From: Acanthamoeba sp. SK_2022b
Taxonomy: Eukaryota; Discosea; Longamoebia; Acanthamoebidae
Direction: 5' to 3'
Assembly: GCA_027943245.1 (NCBI GenBank)
Contig: JANDJZ010000523.1
Span: forward strand, 1-38,341
DNA length: 38,341 bases
Below the pieces are notes generated by a model that saw only the letters and a list, made by a program, of their open reading frames with translations, did not search any database and had not been told where the DNA came from. Position 1 is the stretch's first letter. Each line of letters starts with the position of its first letter. The translations under genes were made by a program, and so were the position numbers. Below, piece after piece: positions 33,356-38,341 of the stretch.

Positions 33356-34774
33356 AAAAGACAACGCTCCGGGGTTCTTGCAGGGGTCTACGGCGGTGAG
33401 CAGGATGATGTACCGCGTGCCCCACACCACCGGCGACACCTGCGCTTCGGTTTCAGCGTGGAGCAGATCGCATCGCTTGGGGGGAGGGCTTGGAATCTGG
33501 CCAAGTTCACCTGGTGGCGGGGCATGGGCAGTTGGTCGAGTTTGGCCCGGAGAAGAAAGACGTCGCCAGGCCTGCCTTCCTCGCGCGCGCCCTCGATGGT
33601 GGAGGCCGCACCCAGGAATTCACCAAACACGCCTATGGCCACGCAGCCCATGTACGTCCCTGCACCCGTGGGTCCACGATGGCGTGTACGCATACGCCCG
33701 CCATGCGGCAGTGAGCAGGACCAACCGGTCCAACACCTGCTGTTGCTGGTTGCGGGAAGGGTGACAAGGGCAATGAATCGCCAGGCATGAGTGTACCGGG
33801 GTCGCGATGCTCGGCAACGAAATGGCCTGGCCCGTATCTGCGTGCGCCCCTCCCCCCCAATTCGACACACGCGCGCGCAGAAACAGATCAGCCTGCAACA
33901 TCAGGACCGGAGTTGGGCAAACAGGCGGTGACTGGCCCACCACCTATCTCAGAGAGAGAGAGAGAGAGATAGCGAAGGAGAGGAGGAGCCCTGCCCTCGG
34001 CGTACCGCTGCACCCAGGCGTGGGTGAAAGGCACTCGGGGTGCGGCGGCCACGAGCCGGCGCACGTACGAGCGCAACGGTAAGGGCGTGTCCGCCACGGC
34101 AAAGTGCACAAAGTCGAAGCAGCCTGTGCGTGCGTCACCATCGCGTGGTCCTCACGGAGGAGCGTGAGAGACGAAGAGGGGGGCGCAGGACCGTGACGTA
34201 CCCAGAAGGTTGGCGCGGCGCTGCTGCTCCCACACCAGCCCCAAAAGCGCGCCTACGAACGCACGCACCTCTTCCTACCCCCCCCCCACCCAAGAAATTG
34301 ACCACATCAGCTCGGTCGCCTCATCCAGGTACACCAGTCTCGTGCACTTGTAGAGGGAGGAGAGAGAGAGAGAGAGTGTGAGTGATCTCGCGGTGGGTCC
34401 CGTACGGGTGTGAAGTAGGCGCGCAATAGTATGCAGGGGTGTCGGCGGAGGAGGGCTAGCGTGGACGCGCTCCTCGCCCGAACGGGTGGGGGGAGGGACG
34501 CTGCATCGAGCACCAGCACAGGGCCGCCTTCTTGGCTGTCCTCGTGGTGGCCGCTGGAGGCGCGTGGGAGGTCCCACCACGCTGCCGCACGGCCCACCAG
34601 AAACGCGACAAGTGCAGTAAAGACCAAGACGACCACGGACACCAGCCCTGGGGAGGGAGAAAGGAGAAGGGGCATCATCTCCTGGCCGTCCACGCCCATT
34701 CCCCCCCTCCTCTGCCTCTTTCTCTCTTTAGGGAGCTTTTTTCTTGCGCCTTTTCCCGCCTTGCTCTCCTCCAT
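33356..34774 (-). CDS. Unresolved multi-exon gene, possible membrane-anchored 2OG-Fe(II) oxygenase-like protein
   Basis: Coding stretches are visible but I could not join them confidently. From ATG 34774 (or 34699) there is a basic N-terminus, then a hydrophobic segment (VSVVVLVFTALVAFLVG) typical of a type II membrane anchor. Later stretches read GLVWEQQRRANLLGCFDFVH (across a GT-AG intron at ~34201-34121), LPLRSYVRRLVAAAPRVPFT and, near the end, GDVFLLRAKLDQ and QVSPVVWGTRYIILLTAVDP before a UAA near 33356. The last motif resembles the C-terminal strand of 2-oxoglutarate/Fe(II) oxygenases (PV..GTRY.L), but I see no clear HxD iron motif. The joining frames conflict near 34330-34250, next to a C10 run (G10 on the coding strand), so an indel or misread intron is possible. 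Confidence 0.4.
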
Positions 34775-34823
34775 TGCGGCCGAAGGGAGAAGAAGAGAAC
34801 AAATTCGACACACGACACAGCCG
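34775..34823. promoter_or_regulatory. Compact divergent promoter
   Basis: Only 49 bp (or 124 bp if the downstream ATG is used) separate the minus-strand gene start from the MON1 ATG at 34824. Any core promoters must overlap each other or the 5' coding ends. No TATA box is visible. Confidence 0.45.
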
Positions 34824-37800
34824 ATGAGTGAGGAGCATTATCAGGAGGGAACCTCCTTCCCCCCTCGTGGAGGCAGTGTCCTCTCCCCTTCCGCCCCCTC
34901 ACCTCCTGTTCATCGTCGCCTCGAGGAATGGAATCGGCTGAGTTTCTACGGGGGCAGCACGACGTCGATGGCGTCGGACCTGTTCGCTACATCGCCTGCC
35001 ACGGCCTCCGCCCTGGCCTACTTCGACACAGAGTCCAGTTTTGGCGCCACCCCGATCCCCCTCTCTTCGCCCAGTGTCGGGGAGAGCACGGCGGGAGGGC
35101 AGGACCAGACCATCCAATTCACGGACGAGGATTTGGCGCGGATAAAGGCCATGCGCCTCAAGAACGGTCGCGGTCCCTCGCCGCGCCACGGCCAAGGGGG
35201 AGCATCGCCAGCCGTTGGGGGGAAAACGAGGGCCGCGCCCCACCAGAACAGCCCACCCGCCGTGGAAGAAGACGACTCGAGGCGCGGTCACGCGGTGGGC
35301 GGCCAGGAATGGCCCACCGCAGCTGCGGTGCGGGTACAGGAGGAGGAGGAGCAGCAGGAGGACCATCCCACCCCAGCCCCCCGCCCTGCTGGCGACGACG
35401 CTTCTTCCCAGGCACGTGCCTGCTCTTCTCTCCTCTTCCCCCCCCCCCCCCTCCCCCCGCCCCGCTCTTTGCATGCCCGCGCTGCACGGTGTGGTCCGGC
35501 AGCTGCTGATGCGCGCGCGCGCGTGCTGGAACAGACGGTCGACAGTTTTGATGCCGAGTTCGAGGCGGCCGATGGAGCCGCGGTGGGCGGGCGCGAGGAG
35601 GACGAGGATGGGGTGGGGCGAGAGTGGGCGTCGCAGAGCAAGCACTTTTTCATCCTCTCCGACGCTGGCAAGCCCATCTACTCCCGGTACACACGCACGC
35701 ACACGCACACACGCACACGCACACGCACACACGCACACACGCACGCACACACACACGCACACTGCTGCCTCTCTCTCTCTCTCTCTCCCTCCCTCCCTCC
35801 CTCCCCCCATTTCTTCGTTGTGGCGCCTAGTCCTCCCTGCTCCCCTCCTCCTGCTCCTGCTGCTGCTGGGCCAGTCCTGTTTGATGACGAAAGTGATTGG
35901 CAGGCACGGAGACGAGCAGAAGCTGTGCTCTCTGATGGGCGTGATGCAGGGCATCTTCTCCTTTGTCTCCTCCGGCGGCGACGATCTCAGGTGCGGATTT
36001 GGGGCAAACGAATGGGCGCGCGGGCGTGTATACGGCGGCGTGCCTCCCCTCCCCCCTCTCTCCACGCTTACACGCGCGCAGGGCCATGTACGCTGGGGAT
36101 CACGTGATGGTGTTCATGGCTCGCGGGCCGCTCTACCTCGTTGCCATCGCCAACTCTGGCGAGGTGTGCCCCCCCCACCACAAATCCCAATCCCACTACC
36201 AACACGCACACGTTAGCCTCCGATTGGGGCGAGGGAAGAGAGGAGGTCTTCTTACCTGCCCGCGCGTGTGCCGTGTTGCATCGTTGCTGCACCCACCAGC
36301 CGGCGTCGGTGCTCAAGCGGCAGCTGGAGTGGCTCCACCTCCAGATCATCTCCACCATCACCTCTGGCATCACCAAGATATTCGAGACACGGCCGTGCTT
36401 CGACCTTCGCAGCCTCCTGCGCGGTGCGGCCCTCCCCCACTGCTAGCGCTGCGGGGTTGCCCCCCCCCCCAAATACGCGCCTGCGTTTGACGCGCGCGTT
36501 GCGGCGTGGCCTCCAGGCAGCACCAAGTTCATCGACAACCTGGTGGAGGGCCTGGACAGGCAGCCCTCCTACCTCCTCAACGCCACCCAGTGCCTGCCGC
36601 TTGAACCGGCCATCCGAAGCGTGATCGGCACCTACCTCCAGGGCGTCAAATCCGAAGACCTTGTGTACACAACACATACCACGCACTCCACGCTGCACGC
36701 GCATGGCGCCACCGCACAGCCACCTCCTCACCCCCCCCCCTTTCGCGCGCGTGGGTGTGTGGTCGCATATCATCTAGATATGCGCTGCTGATCGCCGACG
36801 GCAAGCTTGTAAATTTTGTGCAGCCCAAGCGACATCCTCTCAAACCCGAAGGTAGCCCCCCCCCATTTTGCCCCCCCCACTTTTGCTTCATCAGTCGCGT
36901 TGTACTCTCTCTCTCTCTCTTGTCCTTTCTTCTCGCGCATTTCCTTTGTCGCTTTGGAACGCCTTTTCCAACGTCGTATTGGCCTCTCTTCTTTCTTGTC
37001 GTCGGTGGTCAGATCTACAGCTGATCCTCAATTTCCTCGAGTCCTCGGGCACGTTCCGAACGAACGAAACCTGGGTCCCCATCTGCCTGCCCAAGTTCAA
37101 CGACGGCGGGTTCGCGTCTCCTCTCGTCGCCGTGTGCGCGGGAAATCGGCAAGGACCTTGCATTTGCTGACAAGGTGTGTGATGTGATGTGTGTGTGATG
37201 TGCGTGTGTGGTGTGCGTGCGTGTGTGGTGTGTGTGGTAACCAGATACCTCTACGCCTATCTGTGCTACCTTAACGAGAACACGTGCCTCCTGCTCATCT
37301 CCACGGTGAGGAACAGCGAGAAGTTCTACGAACTGGCCGAGTGGAAGCAGAAGATCGACAAGTCTCTGCGAGCAGCGGGCGCGCTCGAGGCCATCACCAA
37401 GTCGGTGTCGCGGGAGACCTACACGGCCAGCGCCGTCGGGGTCTCCGGGCTCATCTCCTTCCTCTACCGACACAACGGCCTCCACCAGTTCACCTCGCCC
37501 ACCCTCGACCCGCCCTACCACACCCCCGCCGAGCAGGCCAAGATCATGCGTCGCTACCAGCAGCTCTACGGCAAGGTGCTCCAACGACCGCCGTGCGGCG
37601 CCGCGGCCGACGGCAAGCCCCTCCTGCCGGAACACCCGTTTGCGCTGCGGCAGTACTGGGACGCCAACGACCGCGACAGCAGCCTCGTGATGGTGACCTC
37701 CGACGTGCTCCTCTTCGTCCTCTTCGAGCCGTGGGTGGCGCGACCGCAGGCCGTCCAGGGCGCCAACGAAATCCTCAGGTGGGTCAAGTCCCGCGACAGC

Positions 37801-37839
37801 AGCCTCTTTGTGCTACCCGCCGCCACCCAGACCTGGTAG
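34824..37839 (+). CDS. MON1: Vacuolar fusion protein MON1 (SAND family)
   Basis: Nine exons: 34824-35415, 35503-35686, 35904-35990, 36082-36163, 36300-36423, 36517-36664, 36778-36851, 37013-37109, 37245-37839. They total 1983 nt, 660 aa. The first ~230 residues are low-complexity and acidic. The longin-type core starts with KHFFILSDAGKPIYSRHGDE (~243), then LMGVMQGIFSFVSSGGDD, MVFMARGPLYLVAIANSGEP, LNATQCLPLEP, YALLIADGKLVNFVQPKRHP, DGGYLYAYLCYLNENTCLLL and a C-terminal domain ending WVKSRDSSLFVLPAATQTW. Mon1 with Ccz1 is the guanine-nucleotide exchange factor that activates Rab7 on late endosomes and vacuoles. The intron at 35416-35502 is 87 nt and stays open in frame, so retention would insert 29 residues. 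Confidence 0.95.
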
Positions 37840-37991
37840 GATTTTTTCTTTAAAAATAAAAAAAAAGAAAAAAAAGAGAAAAGATATCTACATACAGATA
37901 TTTATAGAGAGAGAGAGAGAGAGAGGCTGCGAATATATAACCTCGCCTCTCTCTGTCTCTCTCTGCCTGAGTGGTGTGTATGCAAGGGCAG
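37840..37991. terminator. Convergent 3' region of MON1 and the telobox gene
   Basis: About 150 bp between two converging stops. On the plus strand AAAAATAAAAAAA (about 37852-37864) follows the MON1 stop by ~15 bp and can act as poly(A) signal. (GA)n at 37906-37924 and a CT-rich tract follow. Confidence 0.5.
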
Positions 37992-38341
37992 TCAATCCGA
38001 GTCGTCGCTGCTGTGCTCGCCGGGGCCACCGCGGATCGGGATGAAGTCGAGGCGGGGCCTCCTCATCGCAGAGCTCTGCTTGTTGGCGGCACCTCGCCCG
38101 GTGGCGGCGGCGGTGGCTGGATGCGTCGTGCTGCTGGGTGTCGACGACGAGGCTTCGATGTCGTCGTCGAGGGATGTGTTGGCGTCAGGCGATGCTCGTC
38201 GTCGCGACGCCAGCACTGCCGCTGTCGGGCGGGTGGTCTTCCTTTCCCATTCCCTCTCGAGGTTGCGGTACTTGTCCTTGAGATCGACCGCAGTGCGCCC
38301 ACCAAAATCGTAGTGCTCCACTATGTCTTTCCAGTTGCCGA
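37992..38341 (-). CDS. Telobox Myb/SANT DNA-binding protein, C-terminal part (runs off the window)
   Basis: The minus frame is open from the window edge to the stop at 37994-37992. The edge sequence reads GNWKDIVEHYDF followed by GGRTAVDLKDKYRNLER. This is the third helix of a Myb/SANT repeat with the VDLKDKxRN telobox signature, found in double-stranded telomere-repeat binding proteins (TRF, plant TRB/TRFL families). A low-complexity tail rich in Thr, Ala and Arg follows, ending in an acidic SSDDSD. Telobox Myb domains usually lie at one end of the protein. Here the domain is followed by ~85 residues, so most of the protein should lie beyond the window. Telomere binding is inferred from the motif, not shown. 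Confidence 0.82.
   Translation of the reverse strand, partial: GNWKDIVEHYDFGGRTAVDLKDKYRNLEREWERKTTRPTAAVLASRRRASPDANTSLDDDIEASSSTPSSTTHPATAAATGRGAANKQSSAMRRPRLDFIPIRGGPGEHSSDDSD

Overview
The window reads as nuclear DNA of a eukaryotic microbe. The right third (about 25.7-38.3 kb) carries intron-dense, GC-rich genes with short introns (about 60-260 bp). Their products are Mon1, a mitochondrial-type TsaD/Qri7/OSGEPL1 enzyme, a family-I CoA-transferase, a proteinase K-like subtilase and a telobox Myb protein. The left two thirds is almost gene-free repetitive DNA. A GC-rich free-living protist, for example an amoebozoan of the Acanthamoeba kind, would fit. The species is not determined by anything I can see.

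Layout. 1-430: short AT/GT and ACCT repeats with a two-unit telomere-like CCCTAA run. 430-1254: about six copies of a ~150-bp satellite. 1330-2205: an 11-bp T-rich array. 2206-4620: GC-rich DNA with no convincing gene. 4620-5560: an 11-bp A-rich array ending in a ~98-bp-arm inverted repeat (5513-5717). 5718-6110: AT-rich DNA. 6110-6250: a third 11-bp array. 6597-11020: a 4.4-kb Ty1/Copia LTR retrotransposon on the minus strand. 11021-25600: a giant CAC/GTG low-complexity satellite that repeatedly switches strand. It is interrupted by an old Copia LTR-gag fragment (14972-15650) and by two copies of a dispersed repeat (15645-16125, 24796-25095).

Genes. Minus strand: subtilase (27485-25743), CoA-transferase/acetyl-CoA hydrolase (30439-27734), TsaD/Qri7 (33259-30893) and an unresolved gene (about 34774-33356). 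Plus strand: MON1 (34824-37839), divergent from the unresolved gene across a very short shared promoter. The window ends inside a minus-strand telobox Myb gene (38341-37992) that converges on MON1. I rebuilt exon structures by hand from reading frame, GT-AG borders and protein family motifs. Coding lengths divide by three for three genes. The subtilase divides by three only if one base is missing from an A5 run. The genes are unrelated housekeeping functions (vesicle fusion, tRNA t6A modification in mitochondria, acyl-CoA metabolism, secreted proteolysis), not an operon-like system.

Most interesting points: a Copia polyprotein frame broken only by eight UGA codons, with no UAA, UAG or frameshift; a Copia primer-binding site matching the anticodon arm of initiator tRNA-Met; a 5-nt microexon encoding a conserved Gly-Glu of TsaD; three unrelated arrays that all have an 11-bp unit; the strand-switching satellite and its junctions; and splice donors dominated by GTRC instead of GTRAG.
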